From the NCBI GenBank assembly GCA_947626485.1, contig CANQSG010000002.1, positions 1 to 56,905 of the forward strand: DNA of 56,905 bases. Reading direction: 5' to 3'. The translations under genes were made by a program, and so were the position numbers. The notes under the pieces are model-generated. The model made no database searches. It had not been told where the DNA came from and saw nothing but the letters and a program-made list of their open reading frames with translations. Positions 19,398-28,629 of this stretch are shown one piece after another; position 1 is the stretch's first letter; each line of letters opens with the position of its first letter. This DNA comes from an uncultured Clostridia bacterium. GTDB taxonomy: Bacteria > Bacillota > Clostridia > Oscillospirales > Acutalibacteraceae.

Positions 19398-19853
19398 TCA
19401 GTTCTTTTCGAGCAGCTTTGTCAGCTCGGTCATGAAGGTGTTGATGTCCTTGAATTGGCGGTAGACCGAGGCAAAGCGGACGTAGGCGACCTCGTCGACG
19501 TCCTTGAGTTTTTCCATGACTAACTCCCCGATCTTCGTCGAGGTGATCTCCCGGTCGAGCGAGTTCTGGAGCACAAGCTCGATCTCGTCGATCATGCGGT
19601 CGAGCTCGTCGACCGAAACGGGGCGCTTCTCGCAGGCGCGCAGCATTCCGTTCATGAGCTTGTCCCGGTTGAAGACCTCGCGGGACTTGTCCTTCTTGAT
19701 GACGATGATGGGCAGGCTTTCGATCATTTCATAGGTCGTGAAGCGCTTGCCGCATTGCAGGCATTCGCGCCGGCGGCGAATGCGTTCGCCCTCGTCGGTC
19801 GGCCGGGAATCGATCACGCGGCTTTCTTCAAAGGCGCAGAAGGGGCATTTCAT
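19398..19853 (-). CDS. nrdR: Transcriptional repressor NrdR
   Basis: The 151-residue protein has the N-terminal zinc ribbon ([20 protein letters not shown] ... [12 protein letters not shown], four Cys) and an ATP-cone domain (about 46-136: [20 protein letters not shown]). NrdR senses dATP/ATP and represses ribonucleotide reductase genes through NrdR boxes. No nrd genes are in the window. The start at 19853 begins exactly at MKCPFC and follows AAGGTGG; the longer in-frame extension is rejected. It leads the minus-strand operon. Confidence 0.97.
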   Translation of the reverse strand: MKCPFCAFEESRVIDSRPTDEGERIRRRRECLQCGKRFTTYEMIESLPIIVIKKDKSREVFNRDKLMNGMLRACEKRPVSVDELDRMIDEIELVLQNSLDREITSTKIGELVMEKLKDVDEVAYVRFASVYRQFKDINTFMTELTKLLEKN

Positions 19854-19976
19854 GTGCACAAACCACCTTTTGCAGGATTGTAATGATTGATATGGATAAA
19901 ACCGGTCGGGCGCTTTCTCCCCGGTCGAATCTTCCGCCCCGCCGCCGCGCACGGCGCCGCAGGGGAATTCCATTTT

Positions 19977-20005
19977 AGTTTACCATATTTTCACACGAAA
20001 TACAA
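19977..20005 (-). promoter_or_regulatory. Promoter of the nrdR operon
   Basis: Minus-strand TTGTAT (20000-20005), 17-bp spacer, TAAACT (19977-19982), with a leader of about 120 nt to nrdR. Confidence 0.55.
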
Positions 20006-20054
20006 GACGGATTTTTCGCCCCGCCGAAAAGCCGCGAAGGACGGCGGGAAGGGA

Positions 20055-20083
20055 TTGCAAAATCCGGCGAGGCGGCATATAAT
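20055..20083 (+). promoter_or_regulatory. Promoter of the glmS ribozyme-mRNA
   Basis: TTGCAA (20055-20060), 17-bp spacer, TATAAT (20078-20083), about 60 bases before the predicted cleavage site. Confidence 0.78.
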
Positions 20084-20149
20084 AGAAGGCGACGCAGACG
20101 GTTTGCCGCAAATCTGAAAGGAAGGGTCGGTCTGCGCGAAAGACGAGAA

Positions 20150-20325
20150 GCGCCGGGACCGTAGCGGCATAGCGGTTGACGAGGATGGGGAGCATCGAAG
20201 GATTCGGCGGATGCCCCACGGCAGGCATGTCGTAAACAGACGCGCAAAAACCCGGAGAGATCCGGCAACAAAGGCGTCCTGCTATGCAAATACGGTGGCT
20301 GCAAAACGGCGACAGGCGGAGCGAT
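20150..20325 (+). ncRNA. glmS ribozyme (glucosamine-6-phosphate-activated self-cleaving riboswitch)
   Basis: The leader of glmS contains AAGCGCC (predicted cleavage just before the G at 20150) and the conserved core TTGACGAGGATGGGGAG...ATCGA...TTCGGCGGATGCCCC, then the downstream pseudoknot region. This is the glmS ribozyme, which cleaves the mRNA when glucosamine-6-phosphate is plentiful and so lowers GlmS. The gene just downstream is glmS, which confirms it. The 3' boundary near 20325 is approximate. Confidence 0.96.
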
Positions 20326-20411
20326 CCGTCTTTTTCGGCGTGCCCCGCTTTGCAAAATGCGCGGGGCGCGGACGCTTTTTTGTGCTGCCTTTTGAGAAAG
20401 GTAGTTTTTTT

Positions 20412-22235
20412 ATGTGTGGCATTGTAGGTTATACGGGAAACGAACCGGCAATAGATTTTCTGCTGGACGGGCTGGCGCGGCTGGAATACCGCGGGTACGA
20501 TTCGGCGGGCGTCGCCGTTTTGAACGGCGGGAACATCGCGGTGGAAAAGACGGTCGAGCGCATCGGGAGCTTAAAGCGGCAAACCCGCAACGGCCGCAGC
20601 CTGCCCGGGCGCGCGGGCATCGGGCACACCCGCTGGGCGACCCACGGCGCGCCGAGCCTCGCCAACGCCCACCCGCACCTGAGCGCGGACGGCCGCTTCG
20701 CGGTGGTGCACAACGGCATTCTCGAAAACGACGCGGCGCTGCGGCGGGAGCTGGCGGCGGAGGGAGTGGCGTTCCGCAGCGAGACCGACACCGAGATTAT
20801 CCCCCATCTCATCCGCCGTTATTACGAGGGCGACCCCGTCGCCGCGGTGGCAAAGGCGGTCGAGCGGCTGGCGGGCTCTTATGCGCTGGGCGTGCTCTGC
20901 GCCGACTGCCCCGACCGGCTGATCGCGGCGCGCCGGTTCAGCCCGCTGCTCATCGGGCTCGCCGACGGCGCGACCTATCTGGCCTCGGACGTGACGGCGC
21001 TGCTCCCCCGCACCCGACGGGTGCTCGAGCTCGCGGACGGCGAGATCGCCCTGCTGACGCCGCAGGGGGCGCGGCTGTTCGATCGGGAGGGTCGGCCGGT
21101 CGAACGGGAGGCGTCGCGGGTGACCTTTGACGTCGGGGCGGCGGAAAAGGGCGGCTGGGCGCACTTTATGCAGAAGGAGATCATGGAACAGCCGCAAGCC
21201 GTCGCGCAAACGGTGGAACGCCGGATTTCCGGCGGGGAGATCGTCTTTTCGGGTCTGCGGCTCGACGCCGCCCTGCTTTCCCGCATTCGCCGCATCGCGA
21301 TCGTCGCCTGCGGCTCGGCCTACCACGCCGGGGCGGTCGGGAAATATGTGTTTGAGGAGCTGCTTCGCATCCCGACCGAGCTCGACCTCGCCAGCGAGTT
21401 CCGCTATCGCAACCCCCTCGTCGGCGCGGACGTGCTGACCGTTGTCATCAGCCAGTCGGGCGAAACGGCCGATACGCTCGCGGCGCTGCGCGAGGCAAAG
21501 GCGCGGGGCTCGCACGTCCTGTCGATCGTCAACGTGGTCGGCAGCTCGATCGCTCGGGCGTCCGACGACGTGCTCTATACCTTTGCCGGTCCGGAAATCG
21601 CCGTCGCGACGACAAAGGGGTATTCGACCCAACTCGCCCTGCTCTACCTCTTCGCCGTCTGGGCGGCACGGCTGCTCGGTCGGCTGTCGGCGGACGAGGC
21701 CGGGCGGCTGCTCGACGCGATTCGCGCCCTGCCGCAGGCGATGGAACGGGCGCTTCGGCTCGCGCCGCAGATGGAAGACCTGGCGTCTCGCAGCCCGACC
21801 GACGGGTCGATTTTCTTCATCGGCCGCAATCTCGATTACGCGGTCGCGCAGGAGGCGGCGCTCAAGCTGAAGGAAATTTCCTATCTCCCCGCGCAGGCCT
21901 GTGCGGGCGGCGAGCTGAAGCACGGCAGCATCTCGCTCATCGAGGAGGGGCGGACGGTGATCGCGCTCGATTGCTGCGACCGCCTGTCCGATAAGCTGGC
22001 GGGCAATATCCGGGAGGTGCAGGCGCGCGGCGCCCGGGTGATCGCCTGCGTGCCGGAGGGGCGGGCGGAACCGTCGGCCGCCGACGAAACGGTTCGGGTC
22101 CCGGCGGTTCACCCGCTGCTGACGGCCTCGGTCGAGGTCATTCCCTTCCAGCTCTACGCCTATTTCGTCGCCCGCGACCGCGGCTGCGACGTCGACAAGC
22201 CCCGCAATTTGGCGAAATCGGTGACCGTCGAATAA
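20412..22235 (+). CDS. glmS: Glutamine--fructose-6-phosphate aminotransferase
   Basis: The 607-residue cytoplasmic enzyme converts fructose-6-P and glutamine to glucosamine-6-P, the first step to UDP-GlcNAc. It starts MCGIVGYTGN with the nucleophilic Cys next to Met, then GLARLEYRGYDSAG and THGAPSLANAHPH of the class II glutaminase domain (1-240). Two SIS domains follow (VACGSAYHAG, VISQSGETADTLAAL, IGRNLDYAVAQEAALKLKE) and the C-terminal DKPRNLAKSVTVE. The start at 20412 is forced by the Cys2 requirement. Regulation is by the ribozyme upstream. Confidence 0.98.
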   Translation: MCGIVGYTGNEPAIDFLLDGLARLEYRGYDSAGVAVLNGGNIAVEKTVERIGSLKRQTRNGRSLPGRAGIGHTRWATHGAPSLANAHPHLSADGRFAVVHNGILENDAALRRELAAEGVAFRSETDTEIIPHLIRRYYEGDPVAAVAKAVERLAGSYALGVLCADCPDRLIAARRFSPLLIGLADGATYLASDVTALLPRTRRVLELADGEIALLTPQGARLFDREGRPVEREASRVTFDVGAAEKGGWAHFMQKEIMEQPQAVAQTVERRISGGEIVFSGLRLDAALLSRIRRIAIVACGSAYHAGAVGKYVFEELLRIPTELDLASEFRYRNPLVGADVLTVVISQSGETADTLAALREAKARGSHVLSIVNVVGSSIARASDDVLYTFAGPEIAVATTKGYSTQLALLYLFAVWAARLLGRLSADEAGRLLDAIRALPQAMERALRLAPQMEDLASRSPTDGSIFFIGRNLDYAVAQEAALKLKEISYLPAQACAGGELKHGSISLIEEGRTVIALDCCDRLSDKLAGNIREVQARGARVIACVPEGRAEPSAADETVRVPAVHPLLTASVEVIPFQLYAYFVARDRGCDVDKPRNLAKSVTVE

Positions 22236-22245
22236 AAAATCGAAG

Positions 22246-22280
22246 AACCGCCTTTTTTGGATAGACAAAAAGGGCGGTTT
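22246..22280 (+). terminator. Probable terminator after glmS
   Basis: AACCGCC/GGGCGGTT stem extended by TTTTTT/AAAAA pairing. The trailing TTTCC is short, so termination may be partial. It overlaps the guaA promoter. Confidence 0.6.
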
Positions 22281-22290
22281 CCTGTATAAT
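22262..22290 (+). promoter_or_regulatory. Promoter of guaA
   Basis: TAGACA (22262-22267), 17-bp spacer, TATAAT (22285-22290), about 40 bases before the ATG. Confidence 0.65.
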
Positions 22291-22331
22291 AAAAAGAAAA
22301 GCCTGCGTTTTTCGGAAAGGAAGTCCCAAGC

Positions 22332-23858
<1,527 letters not shown>

Positions 23859-24041
23859 TAGCTGCTGGCTGTGATGTGCCCGAAAACCCCCTATTTATGC
23901 GGGTTTTCTGGCACCCCGCTTTTTTGAAAACCGTTTTTGCAACACTTTTGCAACAGGTTTGAAGAAAAAAGCGTTTTGCAACCGGCGGAATCGTTTCGGG
24001 TGGTTGTGGGGTGCCGGAGCAATATTGCCGATTTATCAAGC

Positions 24042-24083
24042 GAGCCATCTCTTGTTTTAGGACAAGGGGTGGCTCTGTTTTTT
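24042..24083 (+). terminator. Intrinsic terminator in the element relic
   Basis: GAGCCA-TCTCTTG...CAAGGGG-TGGCTC stem followed by TGTTTTTT. Confidence 0.75.
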
Positions 24084-24123
24084 CGAAAAATTTTCGGGAG
24101 GTGACTTAAAAATGCCCGTTCAA

Positions 24124-24142
24124 TGTCCAGACATAATGAGGG
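24124..24142 (+). repeat. 19-bp direct repeat, copy 1
   Basis: TGTCCAGACATAATGAGGG, exactly repeated 542 bases downstream at 24666-24684. Confidence 0.8.
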
Positions 24143-24566
24143 GCAATCACCGCTCCAAAACAAAGCGGCTCCCCTTCGGGCACTTTGACAACGGAATACA
24201 CAGACGCACAGGACGTTATTCCTGATGATAGCCACCTCAGCAGGTACGCAAAGATCCCCCGAACCGGGGCGAGCGAGAAACCCTGTTGTAACGATTGGGC
24301 TGCTCCCGTTCGGGCGATGACAGTCAGGATGACAATGATACTTCCCTACGGGGCTGGCGGAGAACCCGGCAGAGGTGAAACTCCTATGACACGGTGCAGC
24401 ACACCGCGACCTGTGCGTTTCCCGGAGGGATTCCTTCTCTCCCACAGGGGGCGTCGAGGACAAATACTGTGATGATGTTGCAGCCGGAGTAAAATCTTTT
24501 TGCTTCGGCTGGATACATAGCCGCAAATACCATGCAGCTATGAATACAAACGAAAGGAGGCAGCCT

Positions 24567-24596
24567 ATGCAAAGCTGTAAAACGATTGCCGTGTGT
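24567..24596 (+). pseudogene. ParA start fragment of a conjugative element
   Basis: AAAGGAGG (24551-24558) precedes ATG encoding MQSCKTIAVC, which I recognise as the opening of ICE-type ParA ATPases (normally continuing NQKGG-GKTT). After the Cys the sequence diverges into an AT-rich stretch with no Walker A motif. Upstream, in-frame codons for ERRQP also fit that family. It is a deletion remnant with no ATPase function. The match rests on about 15 residues, so confidence is moderate. Confidence 0.5.
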
Positions 24597-24665
24597 ATGG
24601 TATTCTATCAGCGTCGCAATAAAAAATATAAAAAACAATTTCAAGACTTAAAATCAGTCTCAGTT

Positions 24666-24684
24666 TGTCCAGACATAATGAGGG
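24666..24684 (+). repeat. 19-bp direct repeat, copy 2
   Basis: Exact second copy of TGTCCAGACATAATGAGGG, about 50 bases before the MazF-like gene. It may mark a recombination or deletion junction, or a shared regulatory site. Confidence 0.8.
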
Positions 24685-24732
24685 AACAAAATCTTCTCAA
24701 ACAAGAATTTAGATATAAAGAGGTATTTTCAG

Positions 24733-25284
24733 ATGGAACAAGAAAGAAAAATCATGCGGGGAAATATTTACATTTACGATTTCGGAAACAATCCGGGCTC
24801 CATACAATGTGGAAAGCGCCCCGTCCTTGTACTACAAGCAGACGATTTCAATGTCAAGGCGCCAACGATTATTGTTGCAGCTATCACCACCGTCATCAAA
24901 AGACGGTATCTTCCATCTCATGTTATATTGCCGGAAGGGACGGGCTTGCTTCAGGAGTCAATGGTCCTTTTAGAACAAATCAGGGCAGTCAACAAATGCG
25001 AACTGGAAAAACTTGTTGGTATGCTGACAGATGAAACAACATGGAAGTATATCAACAATTCAATCAAGAAGACCTTTGGTTTGTGGATTTACAGACCGAA
25101 TCGAACGGGAGATATTCGCTCCTTGTGTCCGAATTGCTTACGGGACTATATGAATAATGGCAGCTATATCATAAAGCGGTTAGACCCATTCTGCCCAACA
25201 AAGGGAAAGTGTGATAAATGCGATGGAATGGGCTATGATTACCTTATTTATGATCGCAGAAGAAATAGTCAAGTGTGCGATTGA
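24733..25284 (+). CDS. PemK/MazF-family toxin with C-terminal zinc-ribbon-like extension
   Basis: The 183-residue protein has an N-terminal MazF/PemK fold (about 8-115): RGNIYIYDFG, GKRPVLVLQADDFN, TIIVAAITT, LPSHVILPEGTGL, MVLLEQIRAVNK. MazF toxins are sequence-specific mRNA endonucleases. A C-terminal extension (about 125-180) has Cys pairs CPNC and CDKC about 25 residues apart, suggesting a zinc ribbon. No antitoxin gene is adjacent. The start follows AAAGAGG (24718-24724 region). AT-rich composition and the relic context point to element cargo. Toxicity is an inference from the fold. Confidence 0.8.
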   Translation: MEQERKIMRGNIYIYDFGNNPGSIQCGKRPVLVLQADDFNVKAPTIIVAAITTVIKRRYLPSHVILPEGTGLLQESMVLLEQIRAVNKCELEKLVGMLTDETTWKYINNSIKKTFGLWIYRPNRTGDIRSLCPNCLRDYMNNGSYIIKRLDPFCPTKGKCDKCDGMGYDYLIYDRRRNSQVCD

Positions 25285-25512
25285 AAGAATCGCATATTCG
25301 TCAAAAACTGTGCCGCTAAGTATAAGGAACTTTCCGGGTATTACGAAAAAATCGCGGGGCAGCATATCGTAAGCCACACGGTATACGACACCGGCCTGCG
25401 CGAGACGGTATTCGAAAACGGCGTGCGCGTCTACGTCAACGAGACCGACCGCCCGCTCGCCACGCCGGCGGGTCAACTGGCGGCGTACGACTATCTGATT
25501 ACGGAGAAGTAA
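25285..25512 (+). pseudogene. 3' fragment of a DUF5696-like gene
   Basis: The frame continuing past the MazF stop encodes AAKYKELSGYYEKIAGQHIV... ending VFENGVRVYVNETD...YDYLITEK, resembling the C-terminal tail of DUF5696 proteins encoded beside sugar ABC transporters. There is no start codon or ribosome-binding site, and the GC-rich composition returns at about 25330. It is what remains of a gene cut by the element. Its stop lies one base before the first permease start, so it was the upstream operon partner. Family assignment is tentative. Confidence 0.5.
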
Positions 25513-25513
25513 C

Positions 25514-26413
25514 ATGAAACGAACCAAGAAAAACAGAGGCATCCGCGAGCTGAAAAGCCGGTACGGCTATCTTTTCACGACCCACTGGATCTTCGGAATC
25601 GTCGTCTTTTTCGCCCTGCCGCTCGTGCAGTCGATCATCTTCTCCTTCAGCAAGATCGAGATCATCGGCGGCGGGGTCAATATCCACCTCGTCGGGCTGG
25701 AAAATTACAAGCAGATCTTGTTTTCCGACCCGGATTACGAGACCTGGATCTCCGGCTCGCTGACGTCTTACCTCTATTCGCTGCCCCTCATCATCCTGCT
25801 GAGCATGGCGCTCGCGCTGATTTTGAATCAAAAATTCAAAGGCCGCCTCTTTTTCCGCGCGCTCTATTTCCTGCCGGTCATCATCTCGACCGGCGCGGTC
25901 ATGAACCTGATCTTCACAACCACCGGCACCGACATGGCGAACATGGGCGTTTCGGAGGCCTATTCCGCCAACATGGTAAGCGTCGACGACATCGTCAACC
26001 TGCTGGACATTCAGGGCGAGGTCGCCAATTACATCACGGTGACGATCAGCAAAATTTTCGACCTCGTCTGGAGCTGCGGCATTCAGATCGTCCTGTTTTT
26101 GGCGGGGCTGCAATCGGTTCCGGCGACGCTCTTCGAGGCGTCGCGGGTCGAGGGCGCGACAAAATGGGAGGAATTCTGGTTCATCACCTTCCCGATGCTC
26201 TCGCGGGTGACGCTGCTCGTCGCGGTATTCACGATGGTCGAGCTCATCACGAGCGAGCGCACCACCCTGATCAAACGGGTCTACGCGATGATGCGCACGG
26301 GGAATTACGACGAGACCTCCGCCATGATGTGGTTCTATTTCCTGATCTGCGGCGCGATCATGGCGTTCCTCATCTTCCTATACAACCGCTTCCTGATGAA
26401 GCGGTGGGAATGA
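25514..26413 (+). CDS. Carbohydrate ABC transporter permease (MalF/UgpA-like)
   Basis: The 299-residue integral membrane protein begins MKRTKKNRGIRELKSRYGYLFTTHW and has six hydrophobic segments of a binding-protein-dependent permease. The EAA loop that contacts the ATPase is near residues 210-230 (LFEASRVEGATKWEEFWFI, with E-A-x3-G). It pairs with the next permease to import an oligosaccharide. A large periplasmic-type loop (about 125-160) is present. The substrate-binding protein and ATPase are not in the window, so the system is incomplete here. The short gap to the DUF5696-like tail shows original co-transcription. Confidence 0.92.
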   Translation: MKRTKKNRGIRELKSRYGYLFTTHWIFGIVVFFALPLVQSIIFSFSKIEIIGGGVNIHLVGLENYKQILFSDPDYETWISGSLTSYLYSLPLIILLSMALALILNQKFKGRLFFRALYFLPVIISTGAVMNLIFTTTGTDMANMGVSEAYSANMVSVDDIVNLLDIQGEVANYITVTISKIFDLVWSCGIQIVLFLAGLQSVPATLFEASRVEGATKWEEFWFITFPMLSRVTLLVAVFTMVELITSERTTLIKRVYAMMRTGNYDETSAMMWFYFLICGAIMAFLIFLYNRFLMKRWE

Positions 26414-26453
26414 CGCGCACCGGCAGCACGAACGGAAAGGAAGAAATCGAATC

Positions 26454-27437
26454 ATGAACTATCAGATGGACGCGGTCGCCGAGCGGAAGCTGCGGCGGGT
26501 GCAAAAGAAGGGGCTGCACCTGTTCTATTCGCTGTTCCGCCTCGTCATTCTGCTTTCGATCGGGTTTATCATCATTTACCCGCTGATCTACACCGTCGTC
26601 ACCTCCCTGCAAAGCAGGTACGCCTTTTTGAACTCGACCCGCGTGTGGATCCCGACCGAATTCGCGATCGCCGAAAATTACATCGCCGCCTTCACCTCGA
26701 TGGATTATCTGCGCTCCCTCTGGTCGACCTGCAAGAACGAGCTGTTGAGCGCGGCGCTCGAGATCGCCTCCTGCGCGCTGGTCGCCTACGGGCTGGCGCG
26801 GTTTGAATTCAAATGGAAGAAGCTCTATATCGGCATTCTGTTTTTCACGATCCTCGTGCCCGATATGATGGTGCTCATCCCGCGCATGCTCAACTATTCG
26901 CACCTCGACTTTTTCGGGATCGGCGGGCTGTTCCAAAAGCTGACCGGGATCGACCTGCGGCCGAACATCATCGACACGCCCTGGGCGTTCTGGCTGCCCT
27001 CCTTCTTCGGCGTGGGGCTGCGCTCCGGCATCCTCATCTATATCTACATGCAGTTTTTCAAGGGGCTCCCGCAGGAGCTCGAGGAGGCCGCCTGGGTCGA
27101 CGGCGCTGGGCCGCTGCGCACCTTTTTGTCGATCGCGCTGCCCTCCTCCGGCGTCGTCATCCTGACCGTGACCGTCTTCGCGATGATCTGGCACTGGAAC
27201 GACTCCCTGCTGTCCGGCATGTATCTGAGCAACAGCTTCCCGCTCGCGCGGCAGGTCGCCCGCCTGCCCGAGACGCTCGGGAGCAAATACCATATCATTT
27301 TAAGCGCGCGCGACCCGCAGGGCATCGGGTATTTAATGGCGGGCTGTGTGCTCTTCATCGTGCCGATGCTCGTCGTCTACATGATCGTGCAGCGCTGGTT
27401 TATCGAGAGCATCGACCGCGTCGGCATCACGGGCTGA
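26454..27437 (+). CDS. Carbohydrate ABC transporter permease (MalG/UgpE-like)
   Basis: The 327-residue membrane protein is the partner permease. It has a cytoplasmic start MNYQMDAVAERKLRRVQKKG, a first transmembrane helix (VILLSIGFIIIYPLIYTVVT), and the EAA motif LPQELEEAAWVDGAGPLRTF at about residues 203-222. The C-terminus FIESIDRVGITG is typical of MalG-type permeases (ending near GxxKG/GITG). An extra loop at about 145-190 separates helices 3 and 4. It is preceded by GGAAAGGAAG and follows the first permease by 40 bases. Substrate is likely an alpha-galactoside, from the alpha-galactosidase fragment downstream. Confidence 0.92.
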   Translation: MNYQMDAVAERKLRRVQKKGLHLFYSLFRLVILLSIGFIIIYPLIYTVVTSLQSRYAFLNSTRVWIPTEFAIAENYIAAFTSMDYLRSLWSTCKNELLSAALEIASCALVAYGLARFEFKWKKLYIGILFFTILVPDMMVLIPRMLNYSHLDFFGIGGLFQKLTGIDLRPNIIDTPWAFWLPSFFGVGLRSGILIYIYMQFFKGLPQELEEAAWVDGAGPLRTFLSIALPSSGVVILTVTVFAMIWHWNDSLLSGMYLSNSFPLARQVARLPETLGSKYHIILSARDPQGIGYLMAGCVLFIVPMLVVYMIVQRWFIESIDRVGITG

Positions 27438-27477
27438 GCGCGGCTCGTTCGGGGCAAAAAAGGAGAGCTTCAGTTTC

Positions 27478-27696
27478 ATGGCGGTACAAATCCACGGAAA
27501 TTTGATTACGTTACATACGAAAAACACGACCTATCAGATGGGGGTCAACGCGAACGGGTATCTTTCGCACCTCTATTACGGCGACCGGCTCTATACCGGC
27601 GCGGCGCTGATGCGCATCGGCCTGCCCGTCCGCACGATCAAGTACGAGGGCGAATCGACCCGCATTGAAATCCGGGCAAAAAAACAGGCGCATTAA
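27478..27696 (+). pseudogene. Truncated GH36 alpha-galactosidase (N-terminal fragment)
   Basis: MAVQIHGNLITLHTKNTTYQ followed by GYLSHLYYGDRLYTG resembles the N-terminal beta-sandwich start of clostridial GH36 alpha-galactosidases (about 730 residues). The frame stops after 72 codons, inside the terminator hairpin of the convergent araC gene. A normal ribosome-binding site (AAAGGAGAG) is present, so a short peptide may be made, but the catalytic domain is absent. A deletion has joined the gene start to the araC 3' region. Family assignment rests on the short N-terminal match. Confidence 0.6.
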
Positions 27697-27713
27697 CCTC
27701 GCGTTAATGCGCC
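27677..27713 (-). terminator. Intrinsic terminator of the araC gene
   Basis: Minus-strand GGCGCATTAAC/GTTAATGCGCC 11-bp perfect stem followed by TGTTTTTTT. It also contains the stop of the truncated alpha-galactosidase frame. Confidence 0.9.
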
Positions 27714-27726
27714 GTATCCTTGCGGT

Positions 27727-28545
27727 TTAATTGAATTTTTTGCGGTATTTCGTCGGCGTGATCGAGAGCCGCGTTTTGAACATGCTCGTAAAATAGTGCG
27801 GGTTCTGATAGCCGACCGTCTCCGAGATCTCCTGCACGGATTTGTCGGTGTGCTGCAACAGCGAACAGGCGATATTCAGCTTGTTGTTGATCTGGTATTC
27901 GTAAGGCGTCGTTCCGAATTCGCGCTTGAAGAGCTTGAGGCAATAGTCCTGCGAGCGGTAGATGTGATCCGCAAGCTCGGCGTTGCTGATGATGCGGTCG
28001 CTGTTTTCGTCGAGATAGCGCTTGAGCAGGATGGCCTCGCTGCTGTTCTGCGATTCCTTGTCCAGAATGTACAGCTTGTGCAGAATTTCAAAATACAGGC
28101 TCAACAGCTTCGACTGCTTTTCGGCCTCCGAAAGGTCGGAAAAGGCGGTTTTGATCATCCCCTTGAACAGCGGCTTGAGCGACGGCGCGTGGAACACGAA
28201 TTTGTGGTCGAGCGAAAAATTCACGATCAGCGACCGCGCGATGTTGCCCGACAAATTCATGAAATACTTCCGCCACGGGTCGTCGGGATTTGAAAAATAT
28301 TCGTGCGGCACGCCGGCAGGCAGAATGTAGACGTCGTCCTCTTTGACGGCGATTTTCCGGTTGTTGATTAAAAGCGTGCCCTGCCCGCCGAAGACGTATT
28401 CGATGATCGAAACGGTGGGGTTATCCCGGATCCAATGGTGATTCTTGTCGCAGATCGAAACGCCCGACATCATCACGCCGATCGGCGCGTTTTTCTCGAC
28501 GACGCTGAAAAATTTGATCGTTTCCCGCTTGGTGGCCTCCCGCAT
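27727..28545 (-). CDS. AraC-family transcriptional regulator
   Basis: The 272-residue protein has an N-terminal cupin-type sensing domain (about 20-150: EYVFGGQGTLLINNRKIAVKEDDVYILPAGVPHEY) and two C-terminal helix-turn-helix motifs (about 170-272: ISNAELADHIYRSQDYCLKLFKREFGTTPYEY, and VQEISETVGYQNPHYFTSMF). The arrangement is that of sugar-responsive activators. It faces the truncated sugar transporter operon convergently and was probably its regulator. It has its own promoter and strong terminator. The effector is not visible from sequence. Confidence 0.93.
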   Translation of the reverse strand: MREATKRETIKFFSVVEKNAPIGVMMSGVSICDKNHHWIRDNPTVSIIEYVFGGQGTLLINNRKIAVKEDDVYILPAGVPHEYFSNPDDPWRKYFMNLSGNIARSLIVNFSLDHKFVFHAPSLKPLFKGMIKTAFSDLSEAEKQSKLLSLYFEILHKLYILDKESQNSSEAILLKRYLDENSDRIISNAELADHIYRSQDYCLKLFKREFGTTPYEYQINNKLNIACSLLQHTDKSVQEISETVGYQNPHYFTSMFKTRLSITPTKYRKKFN

Positions 28546-28568
28546 CCCGCGACACCTGCCTTTTCTTT

Positions 28569-28597
28569 ATTATAGAAAATTCCCGAAAAAAAGTCAA
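28569..28597 (-). promoter_or_regulatory. Promoter of the araC gene
   Basis: Minus-strand TTGACT (28592-28597), 17-bp spacer, TATAAT (28569-28574). Confidence 0.8.
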
Positions 28598-28629
28598 CCA
28601 AAACGAACGAACGAAGGAAGGAAAACGGT

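Larger units (their letters stand above)
23859..25284. mobile_element. Relic of a Tn1549-like integrative conjugative element at the guaA 3' end
   Basis: The 1.4 kb after guaA has lower GC and different codon use than the chromosome. It contains a terminator (24042-24083), a long non-coding stretch (about 24100-24560) resembling the intergenic DNA before parA in Tn1549-type elements, a parA start fragment (24567-24596), a 19-bp direct repeat and a MazF-like gene. No integrase, relaxase or conjugation gene remains, so it is a deleted remnant. guaA is a known integration hotspot. The non-coding resemblance is from memory, not a search; boundaries are approximate. Confidence 0.6.

Noticed and set aside
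20342-20381. Terminator or attenuator between the glmS ribozyme and glmS
   Set aside because: GCCCCGC/GCGGGGC can pair, but the T run is separated from the stem by several GC-rich bases, so it does not fit an intrinsic terminator well.
23882-23908. guaA terminator hairpin
   Set aside because: GAAAACCC/GGGTTTTC pairs well, but the T-rich part is inside the stem and no U run follows, so I did not call it.
24540-25034. 164-codon frame starting at the ParA stub
   Set aside because: After about 20 codons it is unrelated to ParA and then overlaps the MazF-like gene in another frame, so only the stub is homologous.
25268-25300. Second attachment site matching the guaA 3' end
   Set aside because: GATTGA followed by GAAT resembles GATTGAGTGGGAATAG only partly, too weak to call an att site.
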